A DNA stretch of 64,000 nucleotides, taken from NCBI GenBank assembly GCA_965199055.1, contig CBDAQR010000004.1, forward strand, positions 558,001 to 622,000, in the 5' to 3' direction. A program made the translations under genes and the position numbers. This document shows positions 52,716-62,161 of this stretch, piece after piece; the first letter of the stretch is position 1, and every line of letters starts with the position of its first letter. Source of the stretch: CBDAQR01 sp965199055 (GTDB taxonomy: Bacteria; Pseudomonadota; Gammaproteobacteria; Pseudomonadales; Halieaceae). Below the pieces are notes generated by a model. That model had not been told where the DNA came from. It saw nothing but the letters and a program-made list of their open reading frames with translations, and did no database searches.

Positions 52716-53074
52716 GCCTGCTCGAGATACTCGGCTATTACAACTATTGGATCTTCGCCATCATTCTCATGGTGGGTCTGTACGCCGTTATCAGCAAAGC
52801 CAACCTGATTAAGAAACTCATCGGTTTGTCCATTTTCCAATCCGCAGTGTTTCTGATGTACATCACCATGGATAAGGTGGAGGGCGGTACCGCACCGATT
52901 ATTCAGGCGGCGGCGGTGGAGGGGCAGACCTATTCCAACCCGCTGCCGCAGGTACTCATTCTGACCGCGATCGTGGTGGGAGTTTCCACACTGGCCCTCG
53001 GGCTGGCGATTGTCGTGCGCATAAAAGAGCGCTACGGCACGATCGAAGAAAACGAAATTCTCGATTCGGACTGA
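52712..53074 (+). CDS. mnhC: Mrp antiporter subunit C (NuoK-like)
   Basis: Protein of 120 residues starting MSLLEILGYYNYWIFAIILMVGLY at 52712. The NuoK-like helices follow, with the conserved KKLIGLSIFQSAVFLMYITM and PLPQVLILTAIVVGVSTLALGLAIVVRI. The ATGA overlap joins it to the previous gene. NuoK-like subunits form part of the proton path in antiporter and complex I arms. Confidence 0.92.
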   Translation: MSLLEILGYYNYWIFAIILMVGLYAVISKANLIKKLIGLSIFQSAVFLMYITMDKVEGGTAPIIQAAAVEGQTYSNPLPQVLILTAIVVGVSTLALGLAIVVRIKERYGTIEENEILDSD

Positions 53075-53078
53075 TACG

Positions 53079-54581
53079 GTGGAACTGGAAGCTCATCTGC
53101 CTGCGCTGCAGGTCATTGTTCCGCTACTCGCGGCCCCACTGGTTGCGGTATTGCAGCCGAGGGGATTGGCTTGGGCCGCAGCAGCGGCAACGGCGCTGTT
53201 TACTCTGGCCATCTCTATCGCGCTGACCATCCAGGTGTTATCAGGCAACACGATCGACTATGCCATGGGCGGCTGGGAAGCACCCTACGGTATTGCCTTG
53301 TCGGTCGATGCCTTCAGTGCGATCTTGTTGTTGGTGATATCCGGTAGTGCCGTGTTTGCGCTGCTGCCCGGCAAAGCGAGCGTCGATGGGCAGGTTGAGG
53401 AACCGCGCCAGCCGCTGTTTTACTCGGCCTGGCTGTTGGCCCTGTCTGGGTTGATCGGGATTGTGGTGTCGGCCGATGCCTTCAACATCTTCGTCTTCAT
53501 GGAAATTTCATCGCTGGCAAGCTACTTGCTCATTGCCGGCGGTCCCGACCGGCGCGCGCTCCCCGCCGTATTCAAGTACCTCATCATGGGTACCATTGGC
53601 GCTACCTTCTACCTGATCGGTGTTGGCCTTATCTACATGATGACGGGTACGCTGAATCTGGCCGATATGGAGGCGCGGATAACCGATGTGGGTGATCTCA
53701 AGCCGGTGCTGGTGGCGGCGGGCTTTATCACCCTGGGGCTTGCTCTGAAGGCGGCGATTTTCCCGCTTCACGTCTGGCTGCCCAATGCCTACACCCACTC
53801 GCCCCATATGGTCACCGTATTCCTGGCCGGTTGTGGCACCAAAGTCGCCATTTATGTTTTGGTCCGCTTTGATTTCCTGGTGTTCCAGGGTCACCTCGAA
53901 GGACATACCGCGCAGTTCACCCTGTTCATTTTGCCCCTGGCCGTCATGGGTATATTGGTTGCCTCGTCGGTGGCCATGTTCGAGGGTAATCTCAAACGGC
54001 GCTTGGCCGTCTCTTCGATAGCCCAAATTTGTTACATCCTGCTGGGGGCCAGTCTGGTGAGTGCCGCCGGTCTTGCGGCGGGCCTGGTCCATATCTTCAA
54101 TCACGCATTGGCCAAAGCAGGGCTGTTTCTATCCATTGCCTGCCTGGCCATGCATCACAGTGACCTTAGCCTCGACTCGCTGCGAGGCGCGGCCCGCCAG
54201 ATGCCGGTTACCGGTGCGGCATTGGTGGTGTGTGGCATGAGCCTGATCGGTATACCCGGCACCGCGGGCTTTATCAGCAAGTGGATGCTGATCGTTGCCG
54301 TGCTGGAAGTACCCGTATTCGGACCCTGGCTGGTGCTCGTTGTCGTCATCAGCTCCCTGATGGCGCTGGCCTATGTCTGGCGCATCATCGAAACCCTGTA
54401 TTTCCAGTATGACGAGGATTCCAAGGAGATAGCGGAACAGCCGCGAAAAGAAGCGCCCACCTTTATGCTGGTCGCCGCTTGCGTGCTTGCTGCGTTGAAT
54501 ATCGTGTTTGGGTTGATGCCCGGGCTGCCGACGGAGTTGGCGGCTGAGGCCACCCAGGTACTCATGGGGTCGGCGAAATGA
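53079..54581 (+). CDS. mnhD: Mrp antiporter subunit D (NuoN/M-like)
   Basis: Ion-translocating subunit of 500 residues with about 14 helices. The conserved core is visible: NIFVFMEISSLASYLLI with the key glutamate, ALKAAIFPLHVWLPNAYTHSPHMVTVFLAGCGTKVAIYVLVRF with the buried lysines and histidine, and IAQICYILLGASLVSA. Antiporter-like subunits of the NuoL/M/N family pump protons in exchange for cations. GTG start, five bases after mnhC. It is the first of three such subunits in the operon. Confidence 0.92.
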   Translation: MELEAHLPALQVIVPLLAAPLVAVLQPRGLAWAAAAATALFTLAISIALTIQVLSGNTIDYAMGGWEAPYGIALSVDAFSAILLLVISGSAVFALLPGKASVDGQVEEPRQPLFYSAWLLALSGLIGIVVSADAFNIFVFMEISSLASYLLIAGGPDRRALPAVFKYLIMGTIGATFYLIGVGLIYMMTGTLNLADMEARITDVGDLKPVLVAAGFITLGLALKAAIFPLHVWLPNAYTHSPHMVTVFLAGCGTKVAIYVLVRFDFLVFQGHLEGHTAQFTLFILPLAVMGILVASSVAMFEGNLKRRLAVSSIAQICYILLGASLVSAAGLAAGLVHIFNHALAKAGLFLSIACLAMHHSDLSLDSLRGAARQMPVTGAALVVCGMSLIGIPGTAGFISKWMLIVAVLEVPVFGPWLVLVVVISSLMALAYVWRIIETLYFQYDEDSKEIAEQPRKEAPTFMLVAACVLAALNIVFGLMPGLPTELAAEATQVLMGSAK

Positions 54582-56041
54582 GCAGCGATATGATCTGGAT
54601 AATACCGCTGATCCCCGCTTTGGGTGCGGTAGCGATTGCACTGACGGGTAGGATTAGCCCGAACCTGCGTGAGGCCACCACTTTGTTCACCGCGGGTCTG
54701 CTGGCGGTAGTAGTTTGGCGGTTAATACCAGCGCTGATGGACGGTGCCCGGCCAGAACATAGCTTCTATGAATTGGTGCCCGGCCTGGAACTGGCTTTCA
54801 GGCTCGAGCCGCTGGGCATGTTGTTCGCCGCACTGGCCTCGTTACTGTGGATCATCAACTCCATCTACTCCATAGGCTACATGCGTGGCAATAAGGAGCA
54901 GCACCAGACGCGGTTCTATGTGTGTTTTGCGATCGCGCTGGCCGCAACGATGGGCATCGCGCTGGCGGCGAACCTGTTCACGCTGTTCCTGTTCTATGAA
55001 GTGCTGACCCTGTCGACCTATCCGTTAGTGTCGCACAAGGGCGATAAGCAAACTGTGCGTTCGGCGCGTGTGTACCTCGGCATACTGCTGGCGACATCGA
55101 TCGGGCTGTTTCTGCCGGCCATCATCTGGACCTACAGCATAGCGGGTACGCTGGATTTTGTTCCGGGCGGCATACTCGAGGGTAAGTTGGCCGGCCCTGC
55201 CGTGGGCTTTTTGCTGGCGGGTTTTGTATTCGGCATTGGTAAAGCCGCGGTGATGCCCGTGCACAAATGGTTACCGTCGGCCATGGTCGCCCCGACGCCG
55301 GTGAGTGCCTTGCTGCACGCGGTGGCTGTAGTTAAAGCCGGCGTGTTTTCCATTACCAAGATCATTGTCTATATCTTCGGTGTTGATTTCCTGTTTGAGC
55401 AGCCCAGCTCGGGTTGGATGCTCTACGTTGCGGCCTTCACCATCGTAGTCGCGAGCCTGGTCGCGCTCTACCAGACCAACATCAAGCGCTTGCTGGCGTA
55501 TTCCACCATTGCACAGCTCTCCTACGTGGTGATGGCAGCGGCGATTCTTAAACCACTCGCTGAAGTGGGTGCTGCGGTGCATATCGTGGCGCACGCGTTT
55601 GGCAAGATCACCCTGTTTTTCGCTGCCGGTGCATTCTACGTTGCCGCGAAGAAGACCGAGCTGTCGCAATTGCGCGGCATCGGCCGCCGTATGCCGTTCA
55701 CGACCCTCGCTTTGTCCATTGGTGCACTCAGTATGATCGGCGTACCACCCACTGGAGGTTTCGTGTCCAAGTGGTACATCCTCGCGGGCGCATTCCAGGC
55801 CAATAACCTGGTGGCCGTGTTCACGATCATTGCCAGCACCGTTCTAAACGCCGCCTACTTTCTGCCCATTTTGTATATGGCCTGGTTTGAGCGCGAGCCC
55901 GAAGGCGCTAAAGAACATGGCGAAGCGCCGACCACGATGGTTGTGGCCCTGATGCTCACGGCGACTTTGACGCTCGCATTCTTCTTCAATGGCCCGGTGA
56001 TAGAACTAGAGGCCCAGGTTGTGCGGGGTATGACGCCATGA
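54578..56041 (+). CDS. Second NuoL/M/N-type antiporter subunit
   Basis: Protein of 487 residues and about 14 helices. NLFTLFLFYEVLTLSTYPLVSHKGDKQTVRSA, GKAAVMPVHKWLPSAMVAPTPVSALLHAVAVVKAGVFSITKII and TIAQLSYVVMAA are the family landmarks. It is nearer to MrpD/NuoM than to a full MrpA, with no DUF4040 extension. It overlaps mnhD by four bases. The presence of this extra subunit suggests a larger ion-pumping arm than in a classical Mrp complex. Confidence 0.9.
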   Translation: MSSDMIWIIPLIPALGAVAIALTGRISPNLREATTLFTAGLLAVVVWRLIPALMDGARPEHSFYELVPGLELAFRLEPLGMLFAALASLLWIINSIYSIGYMRGNKEQHQTRFYVCFAIALAATMGIALAANLFTLFLFYEVLTLSTYPLVSHKGDKQTVRSARVYLGILLATSIGLFLPAIIWTYSIAGTLDFVPGGILEGKLAGPAVGFLLAGFVFGIGKAAVMPVHKWLPSAMVAPTPVSALLHAVAVVKAGVFSITKIIVYIFGVDFLFEQPSSGWMLYVAAFTIVVASLVALYQTNIKRLLAYSTIAQLSYVVMAAAILKPLAEVGAAVHIVAHAFGKITLFFAAGAFYVAAKKTELSQLRGIGRRMPFTTLALSIGALSMIGVPPTGGFVSKWYILAGAFQANNLVAVFTIIASTVLNAAYFLPILYMAWFEREPEGAKEHGEAPTTMVVALMLTATLTLAFFFNGPVIELEAQVVRGMTP

Positions 56042-56319
56042 GCGAGCACGAAAAAGACGTCGATTGGCTGGAGCGCCCATCGACCATTCGCGGCCTCTGG
56101 TGGGGCTTCGGTGTGGTGCTTGCGCTGACCGTCATCGCGCAGCTGTTCATTAAGGTAAAACCCGAATTCACCGTGGATGCCTGGTTTGGTTTTGGCGCGG
56201 TGTATGGATTCCTGAGTTGTCTGGCAATGGTGGTCTTTGCAAAGTTGCTGGGCTTCGTACTCAAGCGAAAGCAGGACTTCTACGCAGATGAAGCCTCCGA
56301 GCCGGAGGAGAACGGCTGA
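56038..56319 (+). CDS. Small two-helix membrane protein in the antiporter operon
   Basis: Protein of 93 residues. A short acidic start (MSEHEKDVDWLERPSTIRGLW) is followed by two hydrophobic helices (WGFGVVLALTVIAQLFI and FGFGAVYGFLSCLAMVVFAKLLGFVL) and a charged tail. It overlaps both neighbours (ATGA and one base), so it is a genuine member of the operon. No known family was recognised. A role as small accessory or assembly subunit is inferred from position. Confidence 0.75.
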   Translation: MSEHEKDVDWLERPSTIRGLWWGFGVVLALTVIAQLFIKVKPEFTVDAWFGFGAVYGFLSCLAMVVFAKLLGFVLKRKQDFYADEASEPEENG

Positions 56320-58022
56320 TGGAATTGTTCTCACCTGCACTCATTATGGTGCTCGGCGCTCTGCTCATCGAGCCCACGCGCGGTTGGGCACGTAGTGCAG
56401 TCGTTCTGCTCGCGCCGTTGCTGACGCTATGGGCGGTGTGGCAGGTGGGCGATGGTGTGCAGGGCACCATGAAATTCATGTCCTACTACATCGAGCCGGT
56501 GGAGGGCAGTGCACTGCGCCGGCTGTTTGCCACCGTGTTCGCACTGATGGCTTTTGTCGGTGGGCTGTACGCGTTTCGAACCGCGCGCTGGTATGAGCTG
56601 GCTGCCGCCTTTGCCTATGCAGCTGGCGCGATCGGTGTCTGCTTCGCTGGCGATCTGATTACCTTGTTCCTGTACTGGGAACTCATGGCCTTGTTCTCCA
56701 CGGTAATTGTATGGTGTGGTGGCAGTCCTGCCGCGCGCGCCGCCGGCATCCGCTATGCCTGCATGCATTTGTTGGGCGGTGTCATTCTCAAGGTGGGCAT
56801 CGAGGGCGTCGTTGTGGCCACCGGCTCCATCGATATTCAGCCCATGCGTGCCGTCGATTTCAGCACCTGGATGATCCTGATCGGCATCTTGATTAACGCG
56901 GCTGCGCCGCCGGTCTCCTCCTGGTTGGCCGATGCCTATCCGGAATCCAGCCCAACGGGATCAGTATTCCTGTCTGCGTTCACCACCAAGACAGCGGTGC
57001 TGGCATTGCTCTTGCTCTTCCCTGGCGAAGAGGTCCTGATACCTGTGGGCCTGTTCATGGTGATGTACGGCATCATCTACGCGCTGCTTGAGAACGATGC
57101 CCGGCGCATTCTCGCCTATTCGATCGTCAATCAGGTCGGATTCATGGTGACGGCGGTGGGCATTGGAACGGAGATGGCGCTCAATGGCGCCGCCGCCCAT
57201 GCCTTCGCGCACATTATTTATAAGGCGCTTCTGTTCATGAGCGCTGGTGTGGTCGTGTACCGCACCGGCAAGAACTTATGTACGGATCTGGGTGGGCTGT
57301 ACCGCACCATGCCGCTTACCACCATTTGCGGCATTATCGGTGTACTCGCGATTTCCGGTTTCCCGCTCACGTCCGGCTTTACCACCAAGAGTTTGATTCC
57401 TGCGGCAGCCGCAGCCTCGGACCTGGTATGGGTATATATGATTTTGGTAGCGGCTTCGGCGGGGGTATTCCTGCACGCCGGCATTAAGTTCCCCTGGTTC
57501 GTCTTCTTCCAGCGTGATTCGGGCATGCGTCCCAAGGATGCGCCCTGGAATATGGCGGCGGCGATGGTGGTGATGGCGGCGCTGTGTATCCTGCTCGGTA
57601 TTTTCCCGCAGCTGATTTATCCGCTGCTACCGTATCCCGTCGACTTCCAGCCCTATTCGGCCAGCAAGGTGCTGTTTACCTTGCAGCTGCTCTTGTTCTC
57701 GGGCTTGGCGTTCTTTGTTCTGCTGCCCCTGATGAAGCGCACCGAAACAATCAGCCTGGATCTCGATTGGCTGTGGCGCAGAGCCGGGCCTCGGGCCTGG
57801 CGCTTGTTCCTGGCGCTACTGGGGATGCTGCAACAGCGCGAACAGGCGGCGGCAGAGCGCTTAAGGGCGCGGTTGAGTCGAATGACTGTTCGTTACCTGG
57901 GTCAGCCTCACACGCACGATAGCCAGGAGCGCGGATTGTTTGCTCGCTCCTGGCCTATTGGGACTACTGCATTTTTGATTGCGGCCCTGTTGTCGGCCTA
58001 TGTGCTGGTGTCCTACAGCTGA
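56319..58022 (+). CDS. Third NuoL/M/N-type antiporter subunit
   Basis: Protein of 567 residues. The amino half carries LITLFLYWELMALFSTVIVWCGGSPAARAAGIRYACMHLLGG and AYPESSPTGSVFLSAFTTKTAVLALLLLFPG, with the family helices, and AYSIVNQVGFMVTAVGIGTEMALNGAAAHAFAHIIYKALLFMSAG. The end has an additional segment (LLPYPVDFQPYSASKVLFTLQLLLFSGLAFFVLL) and a long cytoplasmic stretch before a last helix. Its closing glycine-rich antiporter motif seems intact. It ends the operon; the next gene converges directly at 58023. Confidence 0.9.
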   Translation: MELFSPALIMVLGALLIEPTRGWARSAVVLLAPLLTLWAVWQVGDGVQGTMKFMSYYIEPVEGSALRRLFATVFALMAFVGGLYAFRTARWYELAAAFAYAAGAIGVCFAGDLITLFLYWELMALFSTVIVWCGGSPAARAAGIRYACMHLLGGVILKVGIEGVVVATGSIDIQPMRAVDFSTWMILIGILINAAAPPVSSWLADAYPESSPTGSVFLSAFTTKTAVLALLLLFPGEEVLIPVGLFMVMYGIIYALLENDARRILAYSIVNQVGFMVTAVGIGTEMALNGAAAHAFAHIIYKALLFMSAGVVVYRTGKNLCTDLGGLYRTMPLTTICGIIGVLAISGFPLTSGFTTKSLIPAAAAASDLVWVYMILVAASAGVFLHAGIKFPWFVFFQRDSGMRPKDAPWNMAAAMVVMAALCILLGIFPQLIYPLLPYPVDFQPYSASKVLFTLQLLLFSGLAFFVLLPLMKRTETISLDLDWLWRRAGPRAWRLFLALLGMLQQREQAAAERLRARLSRMTVRYLGQPHTHDSQERGLFARSWPIGTTAFLIAALLSAYVLVSYS

Positions 58023-60389
58023 TTAGAAGCGGTACTCCGCCTGCACCTCATAACTGCGCGGCGTATCGATCAGCATGAAATGACTGCCCGCAAATCCGAA
58101 GCCGCCCAGGGGTACATCGTTGGGCGAGATGATCACGTCCTCATCCGACAGGTTCTTACCCAGTACCGCGACTGACCAGTTGCCGTCGGCACTCGTGAGT
58201 GAGACACGAGCATTGTATTTGGAGTAGGAGTCAATCTCCGTCACGGGATCATTGTCGTTCACAGCGTGGTAGGAGTCGCTATAGATCCAGGCTGCCTGCA
58301 TGCCGAACTCCATACCACCAAACACCTGTGTGCGGTAATCCAGCGTCAGATTGCTCGACCAGTCGGGTGAGAAGTTCAGTGGCTCGTCCGACAGATCCTG
58401 AATGCAGGGATTCACGGGGTCGGTCCAGGCGGCCGACTGCTCGGAGGTGCACTGGGCGTTGGGGAAATCCGTGTAGGTGGCATCCAGGTAGGCCAGGGCA
58501 CCGCTGACGGTAAGCTCCTCGGTAATACGGTAGCTGCCATCGATCTCTACACCAGTGGACTCGGTTTCGGCGGCATTGTCGACGGTGAAGGTCGCACCAC
58601 CGCCAAACACACTCACCTGCACGTCATCGAATTCATTGTAGAAAGCCGCGACATTGAGGCGACCGCGGCCGCCGTCGATATCGATCTTGGCGCCGATCTC
58701 GCCGCCAACGACGGTTTCGTCATCAAACTCCAGCGTTTCGATGTTGCCGAGGGTGTCCCGGGCATCGTAGCCGCCTTGCTTGTAACCGTTGGATACTTTC
58801 ACGTACGTCATGATGTCGTCGCTGGCGTCCCACTGCAGCGTGATGTCGCCAGTCCAGTGGTCATCGTCAGTTTCATTGTCGAATGGCGTGAACTGGGGTG
58901 CGAAACCATTGGCAATGGAGTAGGTCGTCACGCCTTGACCATCCAGAGTGTGGGTTCGGCCGAATCCAGCGCCTTCATAGAAGCCAGCAATGGCACCCAG
59001 GTCGCCTTCTGTGCCCAGGTATTCGGAAACGAACCAGAACTTCTCCAGTTCTTTCTCGTCGTAGGAGTAGCGCAAGCCGCCGATGAGGCGAAAGCTGTCA
59101 CTGATATGCCAGGTCAGCTGCGTAAACGCCGACCAGGTGGTCGCATCCTGCTCGAAAGCGGAGTGAGTTGTGGCGTCGAACAAACCGCCACCTACGCCAA
59201 TTTCGGAGGGTAATACGTCGATCTCTGCGGTGTTATCCAGGTCTTCGTCCTGATAGAACGCGCCGACGAGGTACTCGAAGGTGTTGCTCGGCGGAGAAGT
59301 CAAAATAAATTCCTGGGTGAACTGGTCGACTTCCTCCGAACCGCCGCTGCGCAGAAGCTGCAGTGGGCCGAAGTCGACATCCATGGAGTTGTCGTTGTCG
59401 AGCTCTGTGTAGGCGGTGATCGAGCGCAGGTTGAACTCCCCAATCTGCCAGTCGAAGGTAAGAGACGCGATGGTCCACTCACGGTCTTCGACAGCCTGTT
59501 GCGGGCGCTCGTCGGGATTCAGTGACCACTTGTCCTGGTTAACGCCAGCTCGGAAGCTGGGATCTTTGGCCTGATACAGCGCCAGGGCAGTGGGGGAGGC
59601 AATACCAATCTTGGTGTTCCTGCCGTCGATATTGGTCTCACCGCCTTCGTACTTAAGGCGAATGCTCAGGTTTTCGGAGGCATCCCAGTCGAGTACAACG
59701 CGAGCGATAGTGTCGTCACCGCTTTCCTCATCTTCGCCCAGCGATTTGTTGTCCATCCAGCCGTCAGATTCCTCATACTTGATGACGGCGCGACCGCGCA
59801 CGGTATCGCTCAAGGGACCCGACACGATGCCGGTGGTGCTCCAGCCATCAAATTCCGGCTCCATCGTGCCGCGCAGGATGGCCTCAAATTCGTCGGTGGG
59901 ACCGTTGGTGGTTATATTGAGTGCGCCACCGATAGTGCTCTTGCCGAACAGAGTGCTCTGCGGGCCTTTCAGTACTTCTGCGCGTGCCAGGTCGAGAAAC
60001 GCGGAGCGCGAGCTTGTGGAGCGGCCAAAGTACACGCCATCCACAAAAGTACCCACGGATTGCTCGAAACCGCGGTTGCCCGGTGAGCCCAGGCCACGGA
60101 TAAACACGGCATCATCGCCGGAGGTCTGCTGCACGGTGAAGTTGGGGATATAGAGCGAGAGCTGCTCCATATTGTGAATGCCCTGTTCCACCATCATGTC
60201 ACCGCTCACCACAGAGAGAGCAACAGGCACGTCCATCATGCCGGCTTCACGCTTGGTGGCGGTGACCAGGATTTCCTCGAGCTGCAGGCTTTGAGCCTGA
60301 GAGACCGCGGGTAAACCTGTAGCCGCGGCCGCTATCGCCGAGGCCAGCACAGTCCTGCGCAGAGTCGAAATATTGCGGGTATACCCCAT
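58023..60389 (-). CDS. TonB-dependent receptor
   Basis: Outer-membrane receptor of 788 residues. Signal peptide to about residue 32 (ASAIAAAATGLPAVSQAQS), TonB-box-like LQLEEILVTATKREAGMMDVPVALSVV, plug (GRSTSSRSAFLDLARAEVLKGPQSTLFGKSTIGGALNITT) and a long barrel ending in YEVQAEYRF. It belongs to the group of receptors for small organic or polyketide-like ligands rather than classic siderophore receptors, judged by the TATKRE motif. The stop abuts the antiporter operon. A sulfatase gene lies 87 bases upstream on the same strand and may work with it on sulfated substrates. Confidence 0.9.
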   Translation of the reverse strand: MGYTRNISTLRRTVLASAIAAAATGLPAVSQAQSLQLEEILVTATKREAGMMDVPVALSVVSGDMMVEQGIHNMEQLSLYIPNFTVQQTSGDDAVFIRGLGSPGNRGFEQSVGTFVDGVYFGRSTSSRSAFLDLARAEVLKGPQSTLFGKSTIGGALNITTNGPTDEFEAILRGTMEPEFDGWSTTGIVSGPLSDTVRGRAVIKYEESDGWMDNKSLGEDEESGDDTIARVVLDWDASENLSIRLKYEGGETNIDGRNTKIGIASPTALALYQAKDPSFRAGVNQDKWSLNPDERPQQAVEDREWTIASLTFDWQIGEFNLRSITAYTELDNDNSMDVDFGPLQLLRSGGSEEVDQFTQEFILTSPPSNTFEYLVGAFYQDEDLDNTAEIDVLPSEIGVGGGLFDATTHSAFEQDATTWSAFTQLTWHISDSFRLIGGLRYSYDEKELEKFWFVSEYLGTEGDLGAIAGFYEGAGFGRTHTLDGQGVTTYSIANGFAPQFTPFDNETDDDHWTGDITLQWDASDDIMTYVKVSNGYKQGGYDARDTLGNIETLEFDDETVVGGEIGAKIDIDGGRGRLNVAAFYNEFDDVQVSVFGGGATFTVDNAAETESTGVEIDGSYRITEELTVSGALAYLDATYTDFPNAQCTSEQSAAWTDPVNPCIQDLSDEPLNFSPDWSSNLTLDYRTQVFGGMEFGMQAAWIYSDSYHAVNDNDPVTEIDSYSKYNARVSLTSADGNWSVAVLGKNLSDEDVIISPNDVPLGGFGFAGSHFMLIDTPRSYEVQAEYRF

Positions 60390-60476
60390 GAGCCTATCCT
60401 CGTTTTAGTAATTATGTTGGGGGGTGACTATACGGGGGAGGGCGGTGGCGCTAACAACAATATTCGATAATGGTAA

Positions 60477-61946
60477 TTATCGCTCTGCGTGATTGACCAA
60501 ATCTGCCCAGGGCGGCTGGCGGGTTTCTTCGCCACCGTGCGCTTCGGGGTCGAGGAAGAACCAGAGCATTGAGATGTTGACCACATCGCCTCGTGGAAAC
60601 CCGTTAAGCCTGCCTTGTAAAACAGCCGACTCACTGGGGTAATTATTCGATAAGTCATTGTTTTCATAAGGATCTTTATTGATATCGAACAACTTTGTAT
60701 TGCCGTCCTGGTCGCGGATGAACTTCCAGCTCTCGCTGAAATAGGCAGATGCGCCGGCGCTCTCGACGATGAAATCGACGCTCTGATGCGGGGCTAATCC
60801 CATTAAGAATCCTGAATGGTCCGCGCCGTCCACCACCTGCTTGGAATCCACTTTCGCACCTGCGATAGCGGCCAGTGTCGGCAGAACATCCTGCACCGTA
60901 ATACGCTCCGGGATTGAGCGAGCAGGAATCGAATCGGGCCAGGCGATGACCGAGGGCACGAGTATGCCTCCTTCATGCACGCTGCCCTTGCCCCCGGGAT
61001 AGCGGCCGTTGTCACTGCCGCCGTCCATGTAGTTCTCGCGGATAAACTCCAGCATCGAGGTCGGCGCCGGTTCGCCGAAGTATTGCTCGATCAACTGTGC
61101 GACCGAGGACAGCGCGCCGCGGCTATAGCGGGCGCCCGCGCCGCCGTTGTCGCTCATAAACCACACCAGGGTATTGTCGCGAATGTCCTCGGCATCCAGA
61201 GCGTCGAGGATTTGGCCGATTCCCTGATCCAACTCGTCAACCATTGCGGCGTGTACGCGCCGATGGGGGTCGTTAATAGAAGCGTACTTTGCGATGGTCT
61301 CAGCCGGATCTTCATTGGGCAGGTGTGGCGCTGAAAACGCGGTGTACAAAAAAAGCGGTTTGCTGGGGTCGCGCTCGCGAATGCGACGCACGGACTCATT
61401 CGCGATCAGATGTGTGGCGTACCCCTCCTCACGCAAAGTGACCTGATTCCTGTGCCAATCGTAGCGATGGCCGGAGGTGTGATCGTAGTAGCCAATGCCA
61501 CCGGTGAGGTAACCGTAGGCGTGATCAAACCCGCGGGCCATCGGCAGCGTAGTTTTATTGGCATGACCCAGATGCCATTTACCGACTAGAGCGGTTTCAT
61601 AGCCTGCCTCCTGCAGGTACTGCGGAAGGATTTTCAGTTGCAGGGGTAGATGGGCATCGCTGGTTTGCATGATGGGCCTGACCAGGCCGGTGCGAACCGC
61701 CGCCTGGCCTGTCATCAGACTGGCCCGAGTGGGTGTGCAGCTCGGTTGAGAATAGTAGCGATCCAGCCGCGCGCCAGATGCCGCCAGCTGGTCGATATTG
61801 GGAGTGCGAATTTCGCTGCCGTTGTAGCCCACATCCTTCCAGCCCATATCATCGGCGATGATGAGAACGATGTTGGGTGGTTGATTCCCCAATGCGGTGG
61901 GGATCAGCAGCAGATAGCAGCAGAGGAGCGTGATAGCGGCGCGCAT
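60477..61946 (-). CDS. Sulfatase, arylsulfatase-type
   Basis: Exported enzyme of about 489 residues. The ATG at 61946 gives a signal peptide (MRAAITLLCCYLLLIPTALG). The metal-binding IVLIIADDMGWKDVGYNG supplies D32 and D33, and the formylglycine motif CTPTRASL has the residue C70 that is converted by a sulfatase-maturing enzyme. The motif GKWHLGH and LPNEDPAETIAKY follow. It hydrolyses sulfate esters in the periplasm, as marine bacteria do on algal glycans or steroid sulfates. It is followed by the TonB receptor gene. The specific ester is unknown. Confidence 0.9.
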   Translation of the reverse strand: MRAAITLLCCYLLLIPTALGNQPPNIVLIIADDMGWKDVGYNGSEIRTPNIDQLAASGARLDRYYSQPSCTPTRASLMTGQAAVRTGLVRPIMQTSDAHLPLQLKILPQYLQEAGYETALVGKWHLGHANKTTLPMARGFDHAYGYLTGGIGYYDHTSGHRYDWHRNQVTLREEGYATHLIANESVRRIRERDPSKPLFLYTAFSAPHLPNEDPAETIAKYASINDPHRRVHAAMVDELDQGIGQILDALDAEDIRDNTLVWFMSDNGGAGARYSRGALSSVAQLIEQYFGEPAPTSMLEFIRENYMDGGSDNGRYPGGKGSVHEGGILVPSVIAWPDSIPARSIPERITVQDVLPTLAAIAGAKVDSKQVVDGADHSGFLMGLAPHQSVDFIVESAGASAYFSESWKFIRDQDGNTKLFDINKDPYENNDLSNNYPSESAVLQGRLNGFPRGDVVNISMLWFFLDPEAHGGEETRQPPWADLVNHAER

Positions 61947-62161
61947 GCGTGATGCCAGTTTATTCGTGTATTCAGGTCGGCAACTATAGTGCCACCCGCT
62001 CAGCCGGTATAACAAATATCGCTGATGTCACTTACTGCGGCGTATCAGAGATAGACATCGATGGGCTATGGATTGATCGCTATGAAGAGTCCGGGTGTCT
62101 GAGTGCGGGAAGCTTTGGTTTACAGTACTCTGTGTTAAAGATCGCGGAGGGCTCGAAAGAG

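Noticed and set aside
60465..60482. GATAATGGTAATTATC-like sequence as a Fur box before the 58-60 kb receptor
   Set aside because: Only about 13 of 19 positions fit when aligned, and the match comes mainly from a short AT-rich palindrome overlapping the sulfatase stop; not better than chance in my judgement.
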